Of a stretch of 64,000 nucleotides of DNA, positions 8,749 to 17,377 are shown piece after piece. A program made the position numbers and the translations under genes. The notes beneath the pieces are model-generated. The model made no database searches, had not been told where the DNA came from, and was given only the letters and a program-made list of their open reading frames with translations. Every line of letters starts with the position of its first letter. Position 1 is the first letter of the stretch. The DNA comes from a bacterium (GTDB taxonomy: Bacteria > Krumholzibacteriota > Krumholzibacteriia > JACNKJ01), in assembly GCA_024231955.1 (NCBI GenBank), contig JAAEPZ010000538.1:62001-126000 (forward strand). The letters run 5' to 3'.

Positions 8749-9432
8749 ATGGCAGATGAATCAAGCAGAATCGCACGCCCCGTCTACCACTGCTCGCTAT
8801 GCAACCGCCCCCTGACCTGGGATGACGGTCGCCTGCGTCTGGTCTGCAAGGATCCGGAGTGTCATGGCGACCGCCCTCGCCCTGCACCGATCCAGGTGCG
8901 CGAGGGTGACGAGCATGATCGCATCGCCCTGCTTGATCAGAGTCGCCGCTTCTTCGGCAGCTCCCATCTCCACGCCTTCGGCGAGGTCTTCCCGTTGGCC
9001 AAAACCCCCTTCCTCGTCGTCGAGTTCGCTGACGAACGTGCCGGCTACCTGGCCTACGCCCTCCATTTCCCCAGACAGGAGGATGCCTCCGTCGTGCTCA
9101 TGGCCGTGCGTCCCGAGTTTCAGGGACGCGGTGTCGGGCGAGCGCTGCAGGGCGCGTTCGAGGCGGTATGTCGTCCCCTGGAGATCACGCGGCTTCACAT
9201 CTGCACCACCAACGACAATATCCCCGGCCTGTATTTTTACCAGAGATGCGGTTATCGCCTGATGAAGATCTCGCCCGATGTGGCGGCCGAAGCCCTGATA
9301 GAGCATGGCGACAGCGGTATGGTCGGATTCGGCGGCATTCCCATTATGGATGAAATCCACCTGACCAAGGATCTCAAGCGGGTCGTCGAGTCGCTGGATC
9401 CGGCAGCCGGACCCGAAGTCGTGAACGACTGA
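8749..9432 (+). CDS. GNAT N-acetyltransferase with N-terminal zinc ribbon
   Basis: 227 residues from ATG 8749; a GTG two codons earlier is possible. Residues about 13-40 form a treble-clef-like zinc ribbon (CSLC, then CKDPEC). The GNAT fold spans about 75-185, with the acetyl-CoA loop VRPEFQGRGVGRALQ and the C-terminal NIPGLYFYQRCGYRLMKI. GNAT enzymes transfer acyl groups to amines. The zinc ribbon suggests a macromolecular or protein-bound substrate, which is inference. It follows the PP2C gene by 15 nt, likely in one transcript. Confidence 0.85.
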   Translation: MADESSRIARPVYHCSLCNRPLTWDDGRLRLVCKDPECHGDRPRPAPIQVREGDEHDRIALLDQSRRFFGSSHLHAFGEVFPLAKTPFLVVEFADERAGYLAYALHFPRQEDASVVLMAVRPEFQGRGVGRALQGAFEAVCRPLEITRLHICTTNDNIPGLYFYQRCGYRLMKISPDVAAEALIEHGDSGMVGFGGIPIMDEIHLTKDLKRVVESLDPAAGPEVVND

Positions 9433-9471
9433 CAGCCCGCCTGCCGCCCGCCTCTTCTACCCACCCACGAC

Positions 9472-9500
9472 AAAAAAAGGGGTCGCCTGACGGCGACCCC
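9472..9500 (-). terminator. Rho-independent terminator of the DUF5916 gene
   Basis: Perfect 9-bp stem GGGGTCGCC/GGCGACCCC with a 4-nt loop. Reading the complement it is followed by TTTTTTTG, so it ends the minus-strand gene and may also insulate the convergent GNAT gene. Confidence 0.85.
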
Positions 9501-9526
9501 GATTCCATTACATATACCAAACAGGT

Positions 9527-11830
9527 TCAGGTCTGGAACAGATACTGGAACTTGATGAAATACTGGCGGTCCCGCTCGCGCCAGTCAATGTCAATCGTCT
9601 TGTCCAGATCGCCATCAAAGTAGTCCGTTTTGAAATTGCTGTGGGTGCTGCCCAGATAGAACACGGTGAAGGGGTTCACCTTGTAGCTGAGCAGCGGCTC
9701 CAGATTGAATGTGCTCGAGTTGAAGTCATCCTCTTTATAACGCTGATATTCCAGCACCAGACGGAGGAAGAGGCGGCGGGAGAACTGATACTTCAGCCGT
9801 GTGCGGATGATCTGCGTGTCGAAAACCAGAGAGTCGTCGTCGGGGTGATCCATCCTGACCCAGGTCAGGCTCGGATCGATCCTGAGACGCTGACCCAGAC
9901 GGATTTGCGCCCAGGCGTCGACATCCACCTGTTTGCCGAGGAAGGGATCATCGCTGCGATAGATCATCCGCGCATAAGAGAGGTAGGTACCGCAGGAGAG
10001 GCGGTTGTTGAGCACGGTGTTGGCGTTGATGAAGGTGCGCTGAATGCCGTTGAAGAGCTTCTTGTCGAAGACCTCGCTGCTCCACATGCGGTGCAATTCC
10101 ACCCGTGTCTGTCGTGCGAGATCGAAGACGACCATGGCGCGCAGCCATTCATCCATACGATTACCATCCAGATCCCAAATACGTCCGATCACGGCGCGAG
10201 GGGAGATCCTGTTCAGGATGGTGCCGTTGCGACGGAAGACATAGTTCGTCCAGCAGTTGACGCTGCGCCGGTTGTTGGTGTTGAGGAAACCGTTGTCGGC
10301 GCGGAAGGTGGCTGTGGACTCGTTGTAGTCGATGTCGAAACTCCAGTGTCGACCGTCGCGCTCCAGGCTGGCGTAGATCGCGTGACCCCAGAACTTCTCG
10401 CCGTCGAAGGTGGCGGTGTAGTCGCTGTTGCCCAGGATCATCTTTTCCGGATCGGTTACCGTCAGCAGCCCGGGGTCGTCCGGCTCCTCGGTGTGGCTGG
10501 CCAGAGACTGTAGTTCGAAACGGTAGCTGTTATTGAAGCGTCTGGCGAAATCCAGGCCGCCCACGGTGTTCGAACCGCCATCTTCAAGGCGACGGTCGGT
10601 GAGCAGTCCACCGATGAAAGTGCCGTTGCCCATGGTGTGCCGGGCGCGGAAGATGTTGGAGTAGCTCCTGTCGCCGATGATCTGCGCGGACGACTCCTTG
10701 AGGGGGACGATGAACAGCGACAGATCGTCAAGGGCCGCCAGGTAGAGAAGGCTGGTGTTGCCGTGGCGTGCGGCCATCTTGGCGGCGATGAGGGGATCCA
10801 TGATGGAACGGGTATGAACGGCGTTGATCCAGGTATTGAACAGGTTGCTGCCGCGCTGGAAGAAGGGTCGTCGCTCTGGTTGATACAGCGCGTAGGGGTT
10901 GTTGACGCTGACCTGCGCCGCATCCGATTCGATCTGACTGAAATCGGGATTATAGGTGGCCTCAAGACTCAGGTTGGGACCCAGCGAGTATTTCAGACCG
11001 AACCCGAACTCAGCCTCGGGGTTCTCCGTTTTGAAATCGGAATCGGGATCGTAACTGTCAGCCAGGCTGCTGCTCTGGAAGCCGATGACGGCGGGGAGGA
11101 TTTCGAGTTGATTGCCGGATTGGACGCCACGGATACCCCGGAGTGTACCGAACTGGCAGAGGAAACAGGGGTCGTCGCTCCTCTGGGCGGCCCAGCTTGA
11201 TTTTTCGCGGAAGGTGCGGGGGCGATTGCGCCAGAATGTGGCGCGCCAGATCTGCTCGTCCGTTGCCGGGAAACGGAGGCTGCTGAACGGAATGGCGAAC
11301 TCGACCTGGTAGCCCTCCTCGGTGATCATCCCCTCGGATCTCCAGATCAGGTTGAATCCCATATCCTCATCGCCGCCGTCCATGAGCCGCAGGTCGCCCT
11401 GAATGCCGAGGGGGTTGGCGAACAGCTCATAGCTCCAGGACTGATCGTTGTAGGTGTCCAGAATGATGCCCAGGTAATCATCGCGCCAGATCTCGTCCCG
11501 ATCGCGCAGCCCGGCGCGGATGGTGTTCGGATCGTCCGCCGCGATAAACGCCAGGTACAGGTAATCATCGTCGTAGGTGATCAACACTTCGGTCTGGTGC
11601 GGGGGTTCGACGCAGTCTCCGGGCGTGGTTTCGGTGAAGTTCGTCGCGCGCTCCGCGCCCCGCCAGCCGGGGTCGTCCAGTTGACCGTCGATCCGGATCT
11701 TGCCGGCGCAGGGCCGAATATTCAGTTCGGGGAGGAAAGTCGGAACGAATGGGTCGGCGTCGGCCAGGACGGTCGTTGAGGACAGCATAAGGACCATCAG
11801 CACAAGGCCGGTGGTGAATCGCAGTTTCAT
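9527..11830 (-). CDS. DUF5916 / CBM9-like outer-membrane-associated protein
   Basis: 767 residues from ATG 11830, preferred because GGGAG lies about 5 nt upstream and the signal peptide (MKLRFTTGLVLMVLMLSSTT) then starts cleanly; in-frame starts at 11842 and 11854 exist. Residues about 25-215 are a CBM9-like beta-sandwich (GKIRIDGQLDDPGWRGA, DDDYLYLAFIAADDP). The remainder is a DUF5916 region rich in alternating beta strands with an aromatic C-terminus (QYFIKFQYLFQT) typical of outer-membrane barrels. The family is common in FCB bacteria and often sits near peptidase or polysaccharide genes; its function is not established. The gene is monocistronic and divergent from the first sppA. Confidence 0.9.
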   Translation of the reverse strand: MKLRFTTGLVLMVLMLSSTTVLADADPFVPTFLPELNIRPCAGKIRIDGQLDDPGWRGAERATNFTETTPGDCVEPPHQTEVLITYDDDYLYLAFIAADDPNTIRAGLRDRDEIWRDDYLGIILDTYNDQSWSYELFANPLGIQGDLRLMDGGDEDMGFNLIWRSEGMITEEGYQVEFAIPFSSLRFPATDEQIWRATFWRNRPRTFREKSSWAAQRSDDPCFLCQFGTLRGIRGVQSGNQLEILPAVIGFQSSSLADSYDPDSDFKTENPEAEFGFGLKYSLGPNLSLEATYNPDFSQIESDAAQVSVNNPYALYQPERRPFFQRGSNLFNTWINAVHTRSIMDPLIAAKMAARHGNTSLLYLAALDDLSLFIVPLKESSAQIIGDRSYSNIFRARHTMGNGTFIGGLLTDRRLEDGGSNTVGGLDFARRFNNSYRFELQSLASHTEEPDDPGLLTVTDPEKMILGNSDYTATFDGEKFWGHAIYASLERDGRHWSFDIDYNESTATFRADNGFLNTNNRRSVNCWTNYVFRRNGTILNRISPRAVIGRIWDLDGNRMDEWLRAMVVFDLARQTRVELHRMWSSEVFDKKLFNGIQRTFINANTVLNNRLSCGTYLSYARMIYRSDDPFLGKQVDVDAWAQIRLGQRLRIDPSLTWVRMDHPDDDSLVFDTQIIRTRLKYQFSRRLFLRLVLEYQRYKEDDFNSSTFNLEPLLSYKVNPFTVFYLGSTHSNFKTDYFDGDLDKTIDIDWRERDRQYFIKFQYLFQT

Positions 11831-12125
11831 CGATGCTCCCATCGGGACGGACACCCGAGCGTCAATACCCGGGTTGAGGAATGGAAGGTCCTGGGTCAGG
11901 ACCGGATCATTGGCGGGTGGGGTTGATTGATATGTTAAGGATTACGCAGCGGTAAAGCCAGAGTTTTCTGATTTGAGTGGTGGTCGGGATGGCTGACGCA
12001 AATTCCGTTTCGGGATCGCAACAACCTCATGCTTGATTCGTATGGCGATTCACGGTAAAAATTAGCGACCCGTTTACCGATCCCTCTTCTCCGATGACTT
12101 CCCAAATGAATACAGGAGGACCAGG

Positions 12126-14729
12126 ATGCAGAGAGTCAGACCTGCCTGGACAAGAATAGCTTTGCCGATAATGTTGGTGATGATCTCCCTCTCTTCGACT
12201 CTCGCTGAAGATATCGATCATCCCGCCTTGAGCAGCCACCTGCAGATGCTCGACCGCCTCACGGTCACACCGGGATCCTCCGGCAGCGTCGCTGCCGGTT
12301 TGATCAACCCTGCAGTCTGGGGCACGAGTTCCGGCAACGGCAGCTACATGGATTTCTACAACCCGGTTGCGGATGCTGCCGGCGCCGGTGAAACCACGGA
12401 CCTGCTGGGTGTTTCCAAGCTGGGCCCCCTTGGTTTCGGCGTGAACTACCGCGATTATGACTTCGTGAACGGCCCCGGTCATACCAACTACCTCTATACT
12501 CTGGGCCTGGGATTCGGCAATCGCTCCGGCGGATTGGGTTTGTCATATTCCTGGTCCAAGGGTGGGCACAACCTGTTTGAGCCCCGGGAGCTAATTAACC
12601 TGGGTATGATAGTGCGGCGGAGTTTCTGCTCCTTTGGCTCTTCGATGAGCTACGACTTCGAATCCGAAAATACGATCTGGCAGATGGATCTGGGGTTCCG
12701 GCCTTTCGGTCCCCGCCTGACCCTGTTTGGCGGCGCCAGCTACATCGGCGCCGGCGATTACGGCATTCCCGGCACTGATGATGAATACGACAAGTACGCC
12801 GGCAATTTCGGCATCGATGCCAAGCTGCTGCCCGGTCTGTCGGTGGCTGCCGGCATGCGGGATACCGGGGAGCTCAGCCTGGCCCTGAATGTCTCCTTTG
12901 GTGGGGGGAACGACGGGCGAGTGCCCGTCATGAAGATTGGAGCTCGCTACCATGCGGATGATGAGCAGATGCACTCCGGCTCCACCGTATCCTACGAGGC
13001 GACCACGGACAACAGCGTCTTCCGCTTCCTGGCCCGGCCGAATGCCTATCCGGAGATCACGCTCGCGGGCGATCGGCCCTACCGCACTTTCCGATTCTTT
13101 GACGATCGCACCACGTTCCTCTCCACCATGGAGATGTTGAGCGCCATGGCGAGTGACGCCGGTGTCGGCGGCGTGCTGATCAACATGTCGGGCGCGAGCA
13201 TGTCCCCGGCGAAGTACTGGGAGCTGCGCGCGCAGCTTGCCGGTTTTCGCGCCGCGGGCAAGAAGGTGATAATCTACTTCGACCGCGTCGGCATGTTCGA
13301 CTACATGCTCACCAGTATCGCCGATGAGATCTGGATGGACCCCTGGGGCGATCTGGATGTCAGCGGTCTCGCTTTCGGCATGACCTACTTCAGCGATCTG
13401 CTGGATAAAATGGGTGTCGGTTTCCAGGAGTTCCGCCACTTCCGCTACAAGTCGGCGATGGAATCCTTCTCCCGTATGGAGATGTCCGACGGTCAGCGGG
13501 AACAGCTCGAGGTGCTCTTCGGCGACTGGTTCGAGGAGTTGGTCAAGATCACCTGTGAAACACGCGGACTCACCCGCGCCCAATGGGATGAGCTGATGAA
13601 CGAGAAGCAGTATCTCATTCCGGAGGAGGCTCTGGCGGCGGGTCTGGTCGACAAGATCGGCGATTTTCATGATGCCCGAGCGGCCGTTCAGGATGCCGAG
13701 CGTCGTACCACGCCGGACAGGGCGGTGGCTAACATCGCGAATTTCGGGGGCGATCCGCTGTGGAGCGGCGATGAGTGGGGCGAGCCGCAGCGTATCGCCG
13801 TGCTGTACGCCATCGGCCCCTGCGCCATGGACGACGGCATCAGGGGGCGGCAACTCTCCCGTGTGATCCGCGCTCTGCGTGAAAATCCAGCCGTGAAGGC
13901 GATAGTCTTGCGCTCCGATTCGCCCGGCGGCGATCCGCTGCCCAGCGATCTGGTGTCCCGCGAGCTCAAGTTGACCCGGGAGGTCAAGCCGGTAGTGATT
14001 TCGCAGGGGATGGTTGCGGCCTCCGGCGGCTATTGGATCTCAATGCACAGCGACAAGATACTGGCGAGCCCGGTGACCATTACCGGTTCGATTGGCGTCA
14101 TCGGCGGCCATTTCTACGACAACGGATTGAGCGATAAGGTGGGTATGAACTACCAGGGTCTGAAATTCGGAGAGCATTCCGATCTGTATAGAGGGGCTTC
14201 GATACCGTTTATCGGGATCGGTTTGCCCCATCGGCCTGCGAATGACGCTGAGATCGAGCGCGCCAAGGTGTCCATGATGGATCTCTACGACAAGTTCATC
14301 GCCAGCGTGGCCGAGGGCCGCGGCATGTCCGTGGAGGAGGTGGCCGAGGTTGCTCAGGGACGGGTCTGGACCGGCAATCAGGGCCTGGAGAACGGCCTGG
14401 TCGATGAGATCGGCGGTCTCTGGGACAGCATACACAAAGCGTGTGAGTTGGCCGGTATCGGACCGGATGAGCGGGTTGAACTGGTGCAGGGACCGGGTAT
14501 CGGCTTGTTCCCGACTCCCGATTTTCTGCCCGATCTGCCCGGGTTGAGTTTGTCCCGCCTCTTTGGCGTCGATCAGGTGGAGGAGCCGGAGAACCTGCTG
14601 TCTGGCGGGCTGTGGGACAGTCTCGATGACAACGAGCGTATCTACATCGAGCAGATGCTGCTCAATCCCGGCAAACCGGTCCTGGTCATGGACCCGATTA
14701 CGGTGCAGGGGGCGAGTCTTAATCCTTAA
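12126..14729 (+). CDS. sppA: Signal peptide peptidase SppA with N-terminal beta-strand-rich domain
   Basis: 867 residues. After a signal peptide (cleaved near residue 27), residues about 30-280 form a Gly/aromatic-rich beta-strand region (GLGFGNRSGGLGLSYSW, LTLFGGASYIGAGDYG) resembling outer-membrane barrel strands. Tandem SppA repeats follow. The first carries the catalytic Lys in FRYKSAMESF (K442); the second carries the Ser nucleophile in VAASGGYWIS (S633), matching the Ser-Lys dyad of the 67K type. SppA degrades signal peptides and other membrane-embedded peptides. E. coli SppA is about 618 residues, so the N-terminal domain is an addition. An AGGAGG precedes the ATG. A paralogue follows at 15601. 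Confidence 0.92.
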   Translation: MQRVRPAWTRIALPIMLVMISLSSTLAEDIDHPALSSHLQMLDRLTVTPGSSGSVAAGLINPAVWGTSSGNGSYMDFYNPVADAAGAGETTDLLGVSKLGPLGFGVNYRDYDFVNGPGHTNYLYTLGLGFGNRSGGLGLSYSWSKGGHNLFEPRELINLGMIVRRSFCSFGSSMSYDFESENTIWQMDLGFRPFGPRLTLFGGASYIGAGDYGIPGTDDEYDKYAGNFGIDAKLLPGLSVAAGMRDTGELSLALNVSFGGGNDGRVPVMKIGARYHADDEQMHSGSTVSYEATTDNSVFRFLARPNAYPEITLAGDRPYRTFRFFDDRTTFLSTMEMLSAMASDAGVGGVLINMSGASMSPAKYWELRAQLAGFRAAGKKVIIYFDRVGMFDYMLTSIADEIWMDPWGDLDVSGLAFGMTYFSDLLDKMGVGFQEFRHFRYKSAMESFSRMEMSDGQREQLEVLFGDWFEELVKITCETRGLTRAQWDELMNEKQYLIPEEALAAGLVDKIGDFHDARAAVQDAERRTTPDRAVANIANFGGDPLWSGDEWGEPQRIAVLYAIGPCAMDDGIRGRQLSRVIRALRENPAVKAIVLRSDSPGGDPLPSDLVSRELKLTREVKPVVISQGMVAASGGYWISMHSDKILASPVTITGSIGVIGGHFYDNGLSDKVGMNYQGLKFGEHSDLYRGASIPFIGIGLPHRPANDAEIERAKVSMMDLYDKFIASVAEGRGMSVEEVAEVAQGRVWTGNQGLENGLVDEIGGLWDSIHKACELAGIGPDERVELVQGPGIGLFPTPDFLPDLPGLSLSRLFGVDQVEEPENLLSGGLWDSLDDNERIYIEQMLLNPGKPVLVMDPITVQGASLNP

Positions 14730-14782
14730 TGGCCATAATGGGGCATGAAGGGTGCTGACGGATACATAAGCAGAGATGAACG

Positions 14783-14815
14783 GGCGGTCGTATCGAATTG
14801 ATATGGCCGTCTTTT
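14783..14815 (+). terminator. Rho-independent terminator of the first sppA
   Basis: Arms GGCGGTCGTATC (14783-14794) and GATATGGCCGTC (14800-14811) pair over 12 positions with three G-U pairs, a 5-nt loop, then TTTT. The G-U pairs favour this strand as the transcribed one. Confidence 0.75.
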
Positions 14816-14962
14816 GTTGCAAAACAGTAATAAGGGTAGGAGGCATAACTCCGAAACTGGTGAGACCTCCCCTTGCCCCCGCCCTGTCGTTGATGCAAAG
14901 CCATGTTTTCGATAGAAATAGCGATATCTCACAGAAATATCGTAAATATCATTCAAGTCATC

Positions 14963-14992
14963 TTGACACGGGTTCTTAACATAATAGAGAAT
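14963..14992 (+). promoter_or_regulatory. Candidate promoter of the RRM protein gene
   Basis: Consensus TTGACA (14963-14968), an 18-base spacer and GAGAAT (14987-14992), inside an AT-rich island about 100 bases upstream of the RRM start. The -10 match is only 4 of 6. Confidence 0.4.
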
Positions 14993-15085
14993 TATAGGGT
15001 TCTTTGGAGGATTTCCCGCTCGCGTTCAGTGTTCAGGGAGCCTTCTTGTTTTTAGATGAGCCCTGTTCGGGAATGCGGAGGAATT

Positions 15086-15361
15086 TTGAAAACTCTCTAT
15101 GTGGGCAATCTGCCCTTTACGGTATCGGAAGATGAAATTAAGGAGCTGTTCGCTCCCTTTGGTACAGTTCACTCCGTCAAGATGATCTCCGATCGCGATA
15201 CCGGCCGACCTCGCGGTTTCGGCTTTATCGAGATGGATGACGCCGAGGGCGATGAGGCGATCAAGTCGCTTGACGGTTCAGATATGGGTGGTCGCAACCT
15301 GCGTGTGAATGAAGCGCGTCCCCGCGAACCGCGTGGCGCATCCGGTGGCGGTCGCTACTAA
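15086..15361 (+). CDS. RRM-domain RNA-binding protein
   Basis: 91 residues from TTG 15086, chosen because GGAGG lies 4 nt upstream and the RRM then begins at residue 4 as in homologues; an ATG at 15056 would add 10 residues. RNP2 is LYVGNL and RNP1 is RGFGFIEM; a short Arg/Gly-rich tail follows (PREPRGASGGGRY). Such small bacterial RRM proteins are cytosolic single-stranded RNA binders, often cold- or stress-responsive. It stands alone between two sppA genes with its own promoter and terminator. Confidence 0.93.
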   Translation: MKTLYVGNLPFTVSEDEIKELFAPFGTVHSVKMISDRDTGRPRGFGFIEMDDAEGDEAIKSLDGSDMGGRNLRVNEARPREPRGASGGGRY

Positions 15362-15393
15362 CGCACGACCGGCAACCAGTTTGACAATGTAGG

Positions 15394-15423
15394 GAGCGAC
15401 CGCCGAAGACGGTCGCTCTTTTT
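15394..15423 (+). terminator. Rho-independent terminator of the RRM gene
   Basis: Perfect 9-bp stem GAGCGACCG/CGGTCGCTC with a 7-nt loop, followed by five T residues. Confidence 0.9.
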
Positions 15424-15600
15424 CGATGTGCCTGGGTGTCGACATGGACAGTGTCCCCGGCCTGAGCTGTTCCGGATCTCCGCTCTGATTCCGTTCGTCT
15501 CTTGTCGAGGCATTGACGCCCCTCCGCAGGATCGCTAAGCTGTGAATCTCCCCAAGCTCTTCCGTTTCGAATCGCCCGGTTCTGCCCTGGAGGTCTATTC

Positions 15601-17340
15601 ATGAAGTCGTTCCTCTCCCACTTCCTCGCCTCATTCCTCGCCGTAACAGTATTCCTGTTGCTGGTTGTGGGGGTGGTTCTCGTCATGACCGGACAGGAGG
15701 ACAAGATCGAGGACAACTCCTGGTTGCTGGTCGATATTTCCGGCCAGGTGCTTGAGTACGACCCGCCGTCCGACCCGATGAGTTCGCTACTCGGCGACAG
15801 CAGTCCGGTGACTCTGACGCGTATCCTCGGCAACCTCGAGAAGGCGAGACATGATGAGCGGATAGAGGGTGTGCTGGTGAAGGTCGGCGGTCCCGCCATC
15901 GGTCTGGCCTCCATCGAGGAGATTCGGGCCGCGATCAAGAAAGTGCAGGCCACAGGCCGCGAGGTGGTCGGCTACGGCGATGCCGTGGGGCGCAAAGGCT
16001 ACCTGCTGCTTGCGGCATGTGACCGCATAGTCATGCCGCCATCGGCCTACCTGCAGATGACTGGTCTGTCATCGACCTCAATGCATGCCCGCGGCCTGCT
16101 CGACAAGCTCGGCATCAAGCCCAACCTCCATAAGATCAAGGAATACAAGGCAGCCGCCGAACTGTTGATGCGTACCGACATGTCCGACGCCGCCCGCGAG
16201 AACGACAAGTGGCTGATCGACGAATACTGGGACATTGCCATGGCGATCATGCGCGAGGACCGTGAACTGAGCGAGGAGCAGGTGCTGGCGCTGATGGAGC
16301 TGGCCAACTTCTCGACGCTGGAGGCGCAGGAGGGCGGACTCGTCGACGAGATACTCTACTGGGATGAGCTCGAGAAGCAGCTTCGTCTTGATGAGGACGA
16401 GGAGTTGCCCATCGTCTCCATGGGACGTTACGCCGATGTCGAACCGAAGAAGGTCGGGCTCAAAGGGAAGAGGAAAATCGCGGTGATTCACGCGCAGGGG
16501 ATGATCGGCGGCCGCGAAAGCGGCGTCAACCCGCTGCTCGGTGTGACCATGGGGAGCAATACCGTTGTGCGCGATCTGCGCGCCGCACGCGAGGATGACG
16601 ACATTCTCGCCATCATCTTCCGCGTCGACAGCGGCGGCGGAGATGCCCTGATCAGCGATCTGATCGGGCACGAGATCGCAAATTGCGCGGCGGTCAAACC
16701 CACGATTGTCTCCATGGTGGATGTCGCCGCCTCCGGGGGCTATCACATCTCCTACCGCGCCACGAAGATAATTGCCGATGGCGGTTCGATCGTGGGTTCG
16801 ATCGGTTCGATCAGCGGCAAGTTCAACAACAAGGAGCTGATGAACAAGATCGGAATCAACTTCGATCACGAGACGCGCGGCCCCAATGCCCTGATGTGGT
16901 CCTCGGATCGCGACTTCACCGAAGCGCAGTGGGAGCGCTTCAAGACCGACCACTGGAATGGCTTCAACGAGTGGCTGGCCGACGTTGCGGAGCATCGCGG
17001 GATGACTTTCGCGGAGGCCGAGAAGCTGGCCCACGGCAGGGTCTTCACCGGTCGTCAATGTCTGGCCAATGGTTTGATCGACGAAATCGGCGGCTACGCT
17101 CGCGCTGTCGAGATTGCCAAGGAACTTGCGGCGATTCCCGCCGACGAATATGTTCAGCAGCTTCACTATCCCGAGAGCATGGACTTCATCAGTTCATTGC
17201 TGGCAGGGGATTTGGCTTACGCCGGTCAACAGGCGGCCGAGTGGCGCATGTACGAATACCTGCATGAGGATCTGGGCGAGAATTGGGAGATGATGATCAG
17301 GCAGTACCTGATCGAGGAGAGCATCCCGGATCTGCACTAG
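15601..17340 (+). CDS. sppA: Signal peptide peptidase SppA, 67K type
   Basis: 579 residues, close to the E. coli 67K enzyme. A single N-terminal membrane helix (about 7-30) anchors tandem peptidase repeats. Catalytic Lys is K183 in KIKEYKAAAELL; nucleophile Ser is S378 in VAASGGYHIS, followed by GSIVGSIGSISGKF. It should cleave remnant signal peptides in the inner membrane. Unlike the paralogue at 12126 it has no added beta domain. A C69 dipeptidase starts 37 nt downstream, so the two may act in successive steps of peptide turnover, which is inference from order. Confidence 0.95.
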   Translation: MKSFLSHFLASFLAVTVFLLLVVGVVLVMTGQEDKIEDNSWLLVDISGQVLEYDPPSDPMSSLLGDSSPVTLTRILGNLEKARHDERIEGVLVKVGGPAIGLASIEEIRAAIKKVQATGREVVGYGDAVGRKGYLLLAACDRIVMPPSAYLQMTGLSSTSMHARGLLDKLGIKPNLHKIKEYKAAAELLMRTDMSDAARENDKWLIDEYWDIAMAIMREDRELSEEQVLALMELANFSTLEAQEGGLVDEILYWDELEKQLRLDEDEELPIVSMGRYADVEPKKVGLKGKRKIAVIHAQGMIGGRESGVNPLLGVTMGSNTVVRDLRAAREDDDILAIIFRVDSGGGDALISDLIGHEIANCAAVKPTIVSMVDVAASGGYHISYRATKIIADGGSIVGSIGSISGKFNNKELMNKIGINFDHETRGPNALMWSSDRDFTEAQWERFKTDHWNGFNEWLADVAEHRGMTFAEAEKLAHGRVFTGRQCLANGLIDEIGGYARAVEIAKELAAIPADEYVQQLHYPESMDFISSLLAGDLAYAGQQAAEWRMYEYLHEDLGENWEMMIRQYLIEESIPDLH

Positions 17341-17377
17341 AAATTCTGCGGGCAGCGCCGCAATCAAGGGGGCAACC

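Larger units (their letters stand above)
14730..15085. other. Intergenic region with sppA terminator and RRM-gene leader
   Basis: 356 bases containing the terminator at 14783-14815, an AT-rich stretch at 14910-15000 with a candidate promoter, and a roughly 90-base leader before the RRM gene. No other gene is apparent. Confidence 0.6.
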
